A DNA stretch of 22,686 nt. Origin: an uncultured Eubacteriales bacterium (lineage in GTDB: Bacteria; Bacillota; Clostridia; Christensenellales; Aristaeellaceae). Below are positions 16,095 to 22,686 of the stretch, piece by piece; within the stretch, counting starts at the first letter, position 1, and each line of letters begins with the position of its first letter. Below the pieces are notes generated by a model. The model searched no databases, was not told the origin of the DNA, and saw only the letters and a program-made list of their open reading frames with translations. Made by a program: the position numbers and the translations under genes. The DNA lies in contig USCW01000011.1 in NCBI GenBank assembly GCA_900553315.1, positions 1 to 22,686 of the forward strand, in the 5' to 3' direction.

Positions 16095-16126
16095 AGGAAG
16101 CCGAACCTAACCGGCTTCCTGCTTTT
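16095..16126 (+). terminator. Intrinsic terminator of the peptide operon
   Basis: AGGAAGCCG (16095-16103) pairs with CGGCTTCCT (16112-16120), followed by GCTTTT. The T-run is short but the position, 12 nt after the peptidase stop and before a new promoter, fits transcription termination. Confidence 0.75.
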
Positions 16127-16155
16127 ATGCACAAATTTTTGTGAAAGCTGTCGTA

Positions 16156-16184
16156 TTGACAGAAAATTGAAACCACGGTATCAT
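16156..16184 (+). promoter_or_regulatory. Sigma-A promoter for the beta-helix gene
   Basis: TTGACA (16156-16161) and TATCAT (16179-16184) with a 17-nt spacer. The predicted transcript starts near 16191. The ATG at 16183 overlaps this -10 box, which argues against it as the translation start. Confidence 0.75.
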
Positions 16185-16242
16185 GCAGACAGAAAAAGTC
16201 AGCCCTTCTGCAAAAGGCAGAAAGTGGAAAGGGGAAAGACAA

Positions 16243-18234
16243 ATGATTTATTATGTGGACGCAAATGCCTGCCGCAACGGCGATGGCAGCAAGGAACGGC
16301 CCTTCAAGACCATCAACGCGGCGGCGAAGCTGGCTGTGGCGGGGGATGAGGTGCTGGTGGCGCCGGGCATTTATCGGGAATATGTGAACCCGGTGAACGC
16401 GGGTACGGCGGAGCAGCCCATTGTGTACCGTTCCACGGAGATGAAGGGTGCAATCATCACCGGTGCGGAGGTGTTGACTGGCTGGGAGCCTTACACCGGC
16501 GACGTATGGGTGGCAAAGGTGGACAACAGCATGTTCGGGGCGTACAATCCCTACACCACCATGGTGTGCGGCGACTGGTATTTCGCTCCCACCGTGCGGC
16601 ACACGGGCTCTGTATACCTGAATGATCGGATGATGTATGAAACGGTCACGCTGGAGGAGTGCGTCAAGGGTGAGGCCGACCCGTGCAGCTGGAAGCACGA
16701 GGAAAGCAAGTACAAGTGGTACACCGAGCAGCAGGGGAACACCACCGTGCTGTACGCCAATTTCCGCGGCAAAAATCCTAACGAGGAAAAGGTAGAGATC
16801 GCTGTTCGCCGCAACGTATTCATGCCCGACAAGAACGGCGTGAACTACATCACCGTCAGCGGCTTTGTGCTCACCAAGGCGGCCACCACTTGGGCGCCGC
16901 CCGCCGCCTATCAGGATGGCCTCATCGGCCCCCATTGGAGCAAGGGCTGGATCATCGAGGACTGCGAGGTCAGCAACAGCAAGTGCTGCGGCATTTCGCT
17001 GGGCAAGTACCGCGACCCGGATAACGACATGTATTTCTACACCAAGCATGTGAAGAGCCCCACGCAGATGGAGCGCGACGCGGTATGCCGGGGACAGTAT
17101 CACGGCTGGCTGAAGGAGAATGTGGGCAGCCATATCATTCGCCGCTGCGAGGTGCATCATTGCGAACAGACGGGCATCGTGGGTCGCATGGGCGGTGTGT
17201 TCTCCGTTATTGAGGACTGCCACATTCACGACATCTGCAATTCTCAGCAGCTGGGCGGTGCGGAGACGGCAGGCATCAAGCTTCACGCAGCCATCGACGT
17301 GACCATTCGCCGCAACCATATTCACCATTGCATTCAAGGCGTGTGGCTGGACTGGGAGGCGCAGGGCGCCCGCGTGACCGAGAATCTGATGCACGACAAC
17401 TATCCGCCGGAGGGGGCGGTATTCGCCAAGGGCGCGATGTTCAGCACGGATGTGTTCATTGAGGTGGGTCATGGTCCCACGTTGATCGACAATAACTTCT
17501 TGCTGTCTCCGCAGTCCGTGACCATCCCCAGCGAAGGCATTGCGGTGGTGCATAACCTGATGCTGGGTGCGTTCACGCTCATCAATTCCGGCGTGGACAG
17601 CGTGGTGAACGGTCAGCGTGAGCCCCGCTATACGCCCTATCACATTCCGCACCGCACGGAGGTCGCGGGCTTTATGACCATCCTGCATGGAGACGACCGC
17701 ATCTATAACAATATCTTGATCCAGCACTATCCCGTGCTTCATCCCGAGCGCACGCCTGAGGATAATAACTATGAGGTGGTCGGTACCGCGCCCTTTGACA
17801 TTTTCCCCACTTACGAGGAGTGGATTTCCCATTTCCAGATGGGGCAGGAGCCGAATATGGGAGCGCTGGCGACGTATCACTTTGGCCATCTGCCCGTGTG
17901 GGTGGAGGGCAACGCCTATTTCAACGGCGCGACGGTGTGCAAGCATGAGCAGCATCATCTGATCGACACGGAGAACAAGGTGCAGGTGGCGCTGGTGGAA
18001 GAGAACGGCAAGACCGTGCTGAAGACCAACGTGTATGAGCTGCTGAAGGGCTTTAAGGCAGGTGTCCTGAGCAGCGAGACGCTGGGCAAGGCCTTCGAGC
18101 CGGAACAGCGGTTTGAGAATCCCGATGGAACGGACATCACCTTCAACACCGACTATTTCCATCAGCACCGCGAAGGATGCAGTACCCTTCCCGGCCCGTT
18201 GGCCGAGGGCGGCGATAGCATTACACTATGGTAA
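16243..18234 (+). CDS. Right-handed parallel beta-helix protein (possible glycan-active enzyme)
   Basis: 663 aa from ATG 16243, supported by AAAGGGG (16228-16234) 8 nt upstream. The N-terminus (YYVDANACRNGDGSKERPFKT then AGDEVLVAPGIYREYV) is the DUF1565-like opening of many beta-helix carbohydrate-active proteins. Residues about 305-395 show repeated coils such as HIIRRCEVHHCEQTGI, SVIEDCHIHDI and VTIRRNHIHHCIQGVWLDW, a stacked beta-helix. Such folds occur in polysaccharide lyases and some glycoside hydrolases (for example GH141), but no catalytic residues can be assigned here. No signal peptide is seen, so it would be cytosolic and would act on imported oligosaccharides if it is an enzyme. 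It is monocistronic, with its own promoter and terminator. Confidence 0.85.
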   Translation: MIYYVDANACRNGDGSKERPFKTINAAAKLAVAGDEVLVAPGIYREYVNPVNAGTAEQPIVYRSTEMKGAIITGAEVLTGWEPYTGDVWVAKVDNSMFGAYNPYTTMVCGDWYFAPTVRHTGSVYLNDRMMYETVTLEECVKGEADPCSWKHEESKYKWYTEQQGNTTVLYANFRGKNPNEEKVEIAVRRNVFMPDKNGVNYITVSGFVLTKAATTWAPPAAYQDGLIGPHWSKGWIIEDCEVSNSKCCGISLGKYRDPDNDMYFYTKHVKSPTQMERDAVCRGQYHGWLKENVGSHIIRRCEVHHCEQTGIVGRMGGVFSVIEDCHIHDICNSQQLGGAETAGIKLHAAIDVTIRRNHIHHCIQGVWLDWEAQGARVTENLMHDNYPPEGAVFAKGAMFSTDVFIEVGHGPTLIDNNFLLSPQSVTIPSEGIAVVHNLMLGAFTLINSGVDSVVNGQREPRYTPYHIPHRTEVAGFMTILHGDDRIYNNILIQHYPVLHPERTPEDNNYEVVGTAPFDIFPTYEEWISHFQMGQEPNMGALATYHFGHLPVWVEGNAYFNGATVCKHEQHHLIDTENKVQVALVEENGKTVLKTNVYELLKGFKAGVLSSETLGKAFEPEQRFENPDGTDITFNTDYFHQHREGCSTLPGPLAEGGDSITLW

Positions 18235-18242
18235 ATACAGAC

Positions 18243-18271
18243 AATAGGAGGGGCTCAGCCTCTCCTATTTT
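18243..18271 (+). terminator. Intrinsic terminator after the beta-helix gene
   Basis: AATAGGAGGGGC (18243-18254) pairs with GCCTCTCCTATT (18258-18269), 12 bp including one G-U, around a TCA loop and running into TTTT. It lies 8 nt after the stop codon. Confidence 0.88.
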
Positions 18272-18346
18272 GCATTATATGGCATAAAACACGAACATTT
18301 TACGACGACACAAATTGTTTCTTCTTTGTTTTTCGGCAAAAGAGGA

Positions 18347-18376
18347 TTGACAGCGTTGAAAGGCGCGTGCTATAAT
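18347..18376 (+). promoter_or_regulatory. Strong sigma-A promoter of the leader-permease-dehydrogenase unit
   Basis: Perfect TTGACA (18347-18352) and perfect TATAAT (18371-18376) with an 18-nt spacer. The transcript should start near 18383, about 30 nt before the small leader ORF. No comparable promoter is visible between the leader and the permease gene. Confidence 0.88.
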
Positions 18377-18411
18377 CGCCCCATTCACCGAAGCAAAGGA
18401 GGGGAAACGCC

Positions 18412-18708
18412 ATGACGACCATGTTCGTGCAGAAGCAGCAGGCAGAGTGCGCACAGGCTCGGCGTGCGTCTTTTTCCTCCTGTGCAAAGTTTGATATGAC
18501 CATGACCCTGATTCTGGACAGCGCACTGGCGCTGTCCATTTTTGTTGCGTTGCTGATGCTGCTGGCGCTGTCTATTCGACTGTGCCTGCTGAATCTGATG
18601 AGTCTGATTATGATGCTGGTCGTCGTAGTCGTGCTGATTACGCGGCCCCTTTTGAAGCAACGAAGCTTGAAATCAGGAAGAATTTTCCAAACGCCCCTTT
18701 GGCGTTGA
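18412..18708 (+). CDS. Leu/Val/Ile-rich small ORF, candidate attenuator leader peptide
   Basis: 98 aa with an excellent ribosome site (AAAGGAGGGG at 18395-18404, 7 nt from ATG). Residues 1-28 are polar; residues 33-81 contain 18 Leu, 5 Ile and 6 Val out of 49, including five consecutive valines (70-74, bases 18619-18633) followed by LITRPLL. The composition recalls the enterobacterial ilv/ivb leader peptides. The stop lies 13 nt before a strong terminator, and the next gene encodes a permease with no promoter of its own. I read it as a branched-chain amino acid sensing leader. The main alternative is a small protein with two membrane helices (about 33-55 and 57-77). It is much longer than classical leaders, which weakens the leader reading. 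No homologue is recognised. Confidence 0.6.
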   Translation: MTTMFVQKQQAECAQARRASFSSCAKFDMTMTLILDSALALSIFVALLMLLALSIRLCLLNLMSLIMMLVVVVVLITRPLLKQRSLKSGRIFQTPLWR

Positions 18709-18716
18709 CGGAAAAT
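18682..18716 (+). promoter_or_regulatory. Hairpin overlapping the leader ORF stop codon
   Basis: ATTTTCC (18682-18688) pairs with GGAAAAT (18110 bases into the unit, 18710-18716), and AACGCC (18690-18695) pairs with GGCGTT (18701-18706). The stop codon at 18706-18708 sits in its right side, so a terminating ribosome would melt it. It lies 5 nt before the terminator stem, in the place a pause hairpin would occupy in an attenuator. Confidence 0.55.
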
Positions 18717-18721
18717 GTCTG

Positions 18722-18758
18722 AGCGGTTCCGCGAGCTTCGCGGAGCCGCTTCTTTTTT
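18722..18758 (+). terminator. Strong intrinsic terminator/attenuator ahead of the permease
   Basis: AGCGGTTCCGCGA (18722-18734) pairs with TCGCGGAGCCGCT (18738-18750), 13 bp with one G-U and a 3-nt loop, followed by TTTTTT at 18753-18758. It separates the leader ORF from the permease gene. A candidate competing pairing is CGAAGCTTG at 18661-18669 with 18732-18740 (9 bp including one G-U), which would break the terminator stem. Confidence 0.85.
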
Positions 18759-18835
18759 ACCGCTCTTTACCGTCTGTCTGGCCAACCGGCGGTTCAGGGA
18801 ATAGATCAAACCACCGTGAAAGGATGACAACAACG

Positions 18836-20374
18836 ATGCAGGTGATCAATTTCCTCGTGGCGCTCAGCCCTATTGTCGTGGTACTTGTGGGCATCCTATG
18901 CTTTAAGCAGTCTGCCAAGCGGGTTGCGCCGATTGCTCTTGTATGGACATTATTTCTCGGCTTTACGTATTTCAACGTGACGGGCGCGACCTTTGCGCAG
19001 AATGTCGCCGTATTCGATGCATTGATTTGGAAGGGATTGAAGGAAGGCCTCAAGATCGTGGTGATGGTCTTCGGCGCATTCGTGATTCTGAATATTCTGC
19101 GGGAAACGGGAGCCATTGAGGACGTGAAGGCTACCATCGCCCGCATCAGCGACGACCGCCGGGTGCAGGTGGTCATTATCGGCCTGATGCTGCCAATCTT
19201 TCTGGAAGGCGCGGCGGGCGCGGGCTCCCCGGCGGCCATTGCGGCGCCCTTCCTGATGGCGCTGGGCTTCGACCCTATTACCTCCATTGCCGTGGCGCTG
19301 CTGGGAGACGCTACGCCCTGCTCTTGGGGCGGCGCGGGTCTGACCACCATCAACGGCGGTGCGGCGCTGGTGGAGGCGGGCGTGAGTACCGTGGCGCTGA
19401 ACTCCGCCATGGTGGGTCGCATCCACATGTTCGGCGTGCTGGTCATTCCCTTTATTATGGTCTTTATGACGTTCGGCAGGAAGGGCTTCAAGGGCATCGT
19501 GCCGTATCTCCTTTTCGCGGGTGTGACCACCGGCGGCGTGATGTTCGTGCTTTCCAACTTTGTGGGCGCTGAGGTTACGTCCATGGGCACGGGCCTGATC
19601 GCTATCCTGCTCTCTGTGGCTTATGTCAAGCTGGTGAAGATCAAGACCCCGGAGGAGTACCGCTATCACTTTGACCGGAGCACGCGGAAGTACAGTGCGT
19701 TTCAGGCGCTTTCGCCTTATGTGTATATGCTGATCCTGCTGCCTGCGGTGCGCTACGGCTTCCCGGCGCTGGTGCCCAACGGCTTCGCCGTCATGTGCAC
19801 CTTCGGCTACATCGTCTGGGTGGACGTGGTGATCCTGATCTGCGGTTTGCTGGGTGCTGCGACCATCGGCGTGAAGCTCAGCCAGTATCGAGACATCTGC
19901 AAGAAGACCATCAAGCACGTCATGCCCGTCATGGTAACGATGAGCAGCCTGCTGATCGTTTCCTATATTATGCAGTCCAGCAATACGGGCATGATGCAGC
20001 TGCTGGCCTCGGACATTGCGGCGGTGGTGGGCGCCTTCTACCCGGCGGCGGCGGTGCTGATCGGCTCCAGCGGCTCCTTCATCACCGGCACGGGACTGGG
20101 CTCCAACATCATGTTTGCGGATATGCACATGCAGGCGGCGGAGGCGCTGGGCATGAATCCCATCACCATCTTCGCCGGACAAAACGCGGGCGCTTCGCTT
20201 GGCAACCTGATCTGCCCGAACAACACTGTGGCTGCCTGTGCGACGGTGGACGCGGTGGGGCAGGAGAACAAGGTCATGAAGCGCACGCTCCCGGCCTTCG
20301 CCATCATTCTGGTGATCTATATGGTGCTGACCATGCTGTATACCTGCGTCCTGTTCCCGAATTTCGGTGCGTGA
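18836..20374 (+). CDS. L-lactate permease (LctP) family 2-hydroxyacid transporter
   Basis: 512 aa polytopic membrane protein with about 12 hydrophobic segments. LctP-type motifs are LEGAAGAGSPAAIAAPF (from residue 123), GSSGSFITGTGLGSNIMF (from about 410) and AGQNAGASLGNLICPNN followed by VMKRTLPAF (from about 447). The family moves lactate or related 2-hydroxyacids with protons. The start is uncertain. ATG 18836 has GAAAGG about 12 nt upstream, while ATG 18824 touches that site, so 18836 is preferred. It is followed after 49 nt by an L-2-hydroxyacid dehydrogenase homologue, so its cargo is probably that enzyme's substrate or product, perhaps 2-hydroxyisocaproate or its oxo-acid rather than lactate. 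It appears to be transcribed only by readthrough of the terminator at 18722-18758. Confidence 0.88.
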   Translation: MQVINFLVALSPIVVVLVGILCFKQSAKRVAPIALVWTLFLGFTYFNVTGATFAQNVAVFDALIWKGLKEGLKIVVMVFGAFVILNILRETGAIEDVKATIARISDDRRVQVVIIGLMLPIFLEGAAGAGSPAAIAAPFLMALGFDPITSIAVALLGDATPCSWGGAGLTTINGGAALVEAGVSTVALNSAMVGRIHMFGVLVIPFIMVFMTFGRKGFKGIVPYLLFAGVTTGGVMFVLSNFVGAEVTSMGTGLIAILLSVAYVKLVKIKTPEEYRYHFDRSTRKYSAFQALSPYVYMLILLPAVRYGFPALVPNGFAVMCTFGYIVWVDVVILICGLLGAATIGVKLSQYRDICKKTIKHVMPVMVTMSSLLIVSYIMQSSNTGMMQLLASDIAAVVGAFYPAAAVLIGSSGSFITGTGLGSNIMFADMHMQAAEALGMNPITIFAGQNAGASLGNLICPNNTVAACATVDAVGQENKVMKRTLPAFAIILVIYMVLTMLYTCVLFPNFGA

Positions 20375-20423
20375 CCGGGTTATCCTATATCAATGACGGA
20401 AGAAATAGAAAGGAAGATGCTTT

Positions 20424-21374
20424 ATGGCAAAGAAGCGTATGGTTGCTGTGATCGGTCTGGGACATGTGGGTGCGCATGTAGCGTATTCGCTGGCGGTGCA
20501 GGGCATCGCGGACGAGCTGCTGCTGTTGGATCAGAATGCGCAGAAGGTGGCAAGCGAGGCGCAGGACCTGCGGGATGCGGTGGCCTACTGCCCCCATCGC
20601 GTGACCGTTCGTGAGGCGGACTTCGCGGATCTAAAGGACTGCGACGTGATCGTGAACAGCGTGGGCAAGATCGAGCTGCTGCGCGGCAGCCACAACCGTG
20701 TGACCGAAATGGACTTTACCATTCCTGCGGTGCGCAGCTATGCCCAGAAGATCAAGGACAGCGGCTTTGACGGTGTGGTCATCAATATCACCAACCCCTG
20801 CGACATTGTAACGCGGGAGCTGGCGCTGCTGCTGGGGCTGCCCAAGGGCCGCGTGTTCGGCACGGGCACCGGCTTGGACACCTCCCGGCTGCTGAGTGCG
20901 CTGGCTCGGCAGACGGGCGTGGATCACAAGTCCATCACCTGCTACATGCTGGGTGAGCACGGCAACCAGCAGTTTACGCCTTGGTCTTGCGTGAGCTTCC
21001 GCGGCGTGCCTCTGGATGTGTGGGCGGAGAAGGATGAGCGCTTCTGCTTTGACCGGGATGCCTTGCAGAAGGAATCCATCAACGGCGGCTGGGTGACGTT
21101 CGTGGGCAAGTTCTGCACGGAATACGGCATTGCGACTACCGCCGCCCGGATGGTGCATATTGTGCTGCATGACGAGAAGGTCATCATGCCCGCCAGCGCC
21201 GAGTTGGACGGCGAGTACGGCGAGAAGGGTCTGTTTGCGGGTGTGCCCTGCGTGATTGGCGCAAACGGCGTGGAGCAGGTGCTGGAGCTGCCGCTGACCG
21301 ATGCGGAGAAGGCGACCTTCCACGAGTGCTGCGAGGGTATCCGCACGAATATGGAGCACCTGAAGGAAATTTAA
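20424..21374 (+). CDS. L-2-hydroxyacid dehydrogenase, L-2-hydroxyisocaproate dehydrogenase-like
   Basis: 316 aa, LDH/MDH superfamily. The NAD-binding motif is G11-L-G-H-V-G16, with D36 at the end of the second strand, indicating NAD rather than NADP. The catalytic His is H179 in GEHGNQQF and the carboxylate-binding Arg is R155 in LDTSRL. As recalled from memory, it resembles lactobacillal L-HicDH more than LDH or MDH in several stretches: the N-terminal IGLGHVGAHVAYSLAVQGIAD, SVGKIELL in place of the usual A-N/G-Q-KPG loop, SGFDGVVINITNP, and GGWVTFVGK...YGIAT. The substrate-discriminating loop (GKIELLRGSHNR) has hydrophobic leucines and no obvious Gln102 or Arg102 equivalent. This supports branched-chain 2-oxoacids as substrates but does not prove it. 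AAAGGAAG precedes the start. Confidence 0.88.
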   Translation: MAKKRMVAVIGLGHVGAHVAYSLAVQGIADELLLLDQNAQKVASEAQDLRDAVAYCPHRVTVREADFADLKDCDVIVNSVGKIELLRGSHNRVTEMDFTIPAVRSYAQKIKDSGFDGVVINITNPCDIVTRELALLLGLPKGRVFGTGTGLDTSRLLSALARQTGVDHKSITCYMLGEHGNQQFTPWSCVSFRGVPLDVWAEKDERFCFDRDALQKESINGGWVTFVGKFCTEYGIATTAARMVHIVLHDEKVIMPASAELDGEYGEKGLFAGVPCVIGANGVEQVLELPLTDAEKATFHECCEGIRTNMEHLKEI

Positions 21375-21433
21375 AAACACGAACGAATGAATCAAAAATT
21401 ATATTATTTGTTCCGAAAAACGATAAAACAGCC

Positions 21434-21462
21434 TTGCCAAAGGCAGGATCAGGTGCTATACT
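21434..21462 (+). promoter_or_regulatory. Sigma-A promoter for the BMP-type gene
   Basis: TTGCCA (21434-21439) and TATACT (21457-21462), 17-nt spacer, with a TGC extended -10 element at 21454-21456. The small inverted repeat GCCTT/AAGGC (21431-21444) overlaps the -35 box and could be an operator, but it is short. No clear terminator was seen between the dehydrogenase stop and this promoter. Confidence 0.7.
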
Positions 21463-21517
21463 GATGGTGTTTTCCGATATATGCGGCAGCACTGCAAAAG
21501 AGAGGAGCTTTCTCATT

Positions 21518-22642
21518 ATGAAGAAGCTGTTGGCCCTGATTCTGTCTCTGGTCATGGCGCTGGGATGTCTGTCCCTCGCGTCTGCGGAAACCACCGGTTT
21601 GAATGTATTGCTGCTGGTGCCCAGCACCGAGGGCAGCTATTTCTCCGCGTCCGTGCTCGCGGTGAAGGAACTGGAGACCAAGTATCCCGGCACCACCACC
21701 GAGACCATTGCCATGGGCGCGATCCCCATGGAGAAGGCCAGCGCGGAATATGAGCTGGAATCCTATCTGCCTTATTTCGAGGATGCCTGTGCCAGCGGCA
21801 AGTATGATCTGATCGTCACCATGGGTGCGGAGTGCAATGCTGCGCTGATCGCCGCTGCTCAGAAGTATCCCGAGCAGAAGTTCTTCAGCGCCGACCTTCA
21901 GGGCATTGAGGGCACCACGCTGGCCACCGCGCCCCTGAGCAACGTTTACGGCCTGATGTACAAGAACAAGGATATCGGTTATCTGGCGGGCTATGTAGCT
22001 TGCCAGGTGACAACCAGCGACATGCCCAATGCGAACGCCGACAAGAAGGTGGGCGTGATCGTAGGCATTGATGCGCCCGGCCTGAACGAGTACATTGGCA
22101 GCTTCTGCCAGGTATGTGAAGAGCAGGGTGTGACCGTATACATTGACTATGCGGGCGACTTTATTCCGGACTTTGCTCCCGCTGTGGCGGAGAAGGCCAA
22201 GGCCATGTATGATGCGGGTGTGGATGTGATCTGGCAGGTGGCTGGCAGCGCGGGTGCCGGTGTGTTCACCGCCGCGAAGGAAGCCGGCAAGTATGCCTTT
22301 GGTGTGGACTGCGACCAGACCAAGACGGTTGCGGACGCGGACGAGGCTGCGACCATTGTGACCTCCTTCTATGCGGACTATGGTGCGGCGATCGACAGCG
22401 TGTTTGCCGCTGTGCAGGACGGCACCTTCCAGGGCGGCACGTATCCGCTGGTGGGTCTGGCCGAGGGCTTCATTGGTTACGCGCACAACGATCAGTTTGT
22501 GTCCATGGTGCCCCAGAGCATTCAGGACAGCATTGTCTCCCTGTATGCTTCCATGAAGGAATCTCCCGTAGAGGTCTTCAGCGTTGTTGACGATCCCGAG
22601 GGCTGGGAAACCCTGAAGTCCGCAGTGGAGCCGAAAGATTAA
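21518..22642 (+). CDS. BMP/PnrA-family substrate-binding protein
   Basis: 374 aa from ATG 21518, with AGAGGAG at 21499-21505. The longer frame from 21326 runs through the promoter and is rejected. Signal peptide: MKK, a Leu-rich core and ASAE at about residue 23. A cysteine in ALGC is a poor lipobox match, so the anchoring mode is open. The mature protein has a periplasmic-binding fold of the Bmp type: VLLLVPSTEGSYF at the start, DLIVTMGAECNAAL, KNKDIGYLAGYVA (a family hallmark), and DVIWQVAGSAGAGVFTAAKEAG followed by FGVDCDQ. Family members bind purine nucleosides for an ABC importer, though others bind different solutes. The partner ATPase and permeases would be expected beyond the window end; the hairpin at 22661 follows directly. 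Confidence 0.9.
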   Translation: MKKLLALILSLVMALGCLSLASAETTGLNVLLLVPSTEGSYFSASVLAVKELETKYPGTTTETIAMGAIPMEKASAEYELESYLPYFEDACASGKYDLIVTMGAECNAALIAAAQKYPEQKFFSADLQGIEGTTLATAPLSNVYGLMYKNKDIGYLAGYVACQVTTSDMPNANADKKVGVIVGIDAPGLNEYIGSFCQVCEEQGVTVYIDYAGDFIPDFAPAVAEKAKAMYDAGVDVIWQVAGSAGAGVFTAAKEAGKYAFGVDCDQTKTVADADEAATIVTSFYADYGAAIDSVFAAVQDGTFQGGTYPLVGLAEGFIGYAHNDQFVSMVPQSIQDSIVSLYASMKESPVEVFSVVDDPEGWETLKSAVEPKD

Positions 22643-22660
22643 GTAGATATATGCGAGGGA

Positions 22661-22686
22661 GGGGGCTTCTCTGAAGAGAAGCCCCC
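22661..22686. repeat. Intergenic hairpin repeat, copy 3 (cut by window end)
   Basis: GGGGGCTTCTCT (22661-22672) pairs with AGAGAAGCCCCC (22675-22686) around GA. It shares the CTTCTCT...AGAGAAG core with copies 1 and 2. It starts 18 nt after the BMP gene stop, and its right side probably continues past the window. Confidence 0.7.

Noticed and set aside
15406..18168. 920-aa minus-strand open frame opposite the peptidase and beta-helix genes
   Set aside because: Same antisense composition, and it crosses a terminator and promoter on the other strand. No family motifs.
18300..18833. 177-aa minus-strand open frame opposite the leader region
   Set aside because: It lies across the consensus promoter, leader and terminator of the plus strand and shows no recognisable motif.
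21326..21517. N-terminal extension of the BMP-type protein
   Set aside because: It overlaps the dehydrogenase end and the promoter at 21434-21462 and would bury the signal peptide.

Overview
The window is GC-rich, roughly 60% by eye, and densely coded. Every supported gene lies on the plus strand. The gene families (VanW-domain cell-wall protein, FtsH, TetR, Dpp-type ABC importer, BMP-type binding protein), strong Shine-Dalgarno sites and near-consensus sigma-A promoters point to a Gram-positive Firmicute. The export signals of the form MKK-Leu-rich-ASAE and the style of the intergenic hairpins fit an uncultured gut Clostridia lineage, possibly Christensenellales-like; the exact lineage is a guess. 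No tRNA, rRNA, CRISPR array or transposase was seen.

Layout. (1) 1-5053: a hairpin repeat, an extended -10 promoter, then a tight cluster of ftsH, a PHP-domain phosphoesterase and a membrane-anchored VanW protein, followed by another copy of the hairpin repeat. (2) 4908-5616: the only long non-coding stretch, holding several hairpins, a bidirectional terminator, a folded MITE-like repeat and an AT-rich regulatory region with a perfect-consensus promoter. (3) 5554-16126: one apparent operon of about 10.5 kb: TetR regulator, two tandem paralogous amidohydrolases (the first has lost its metal ligands), a peptide ABC importer in the order B-C-A-D-F, and a prolyl-oligopeptidase-family peptidase, closed by a terminator. 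Two strong hairpins sit inside it, after the binding-protein gene and before the peptidase gene. The genes fit import and intracellular breakdown of small, possibly proline-containing, peptides under TetR control. (4) 16156-18271: a monocistronic beta-helix protein with its own promoter and terminator. (5) 18347-21374: a strong promoter, a small Leu/Val/Ile-rich ORF, a hairpin and a strong intrinsic terminator, then a lactate-permease-family transporter and an L-2-hydroxyisocaproate-dehydrogenase-like enzyme. This looks like a branched-chain amino acid attenuator controlling branched-chain 2-hydroxyacid/2-oxoacid metabolism. (6) 21434-22686: a promoter, a BMP/PnrA-type solute-binding protein and a third copy of the hairpin repeat cut by the window end.

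The two points most worth following up are the putative branched-chain leader/attenuator ahead of the permease-dehydrogenase pair, and the active/inactive amidohydrolase pair inside the peptide-uptake operon. All assignments come from reading motifs by eye; no database search was run.
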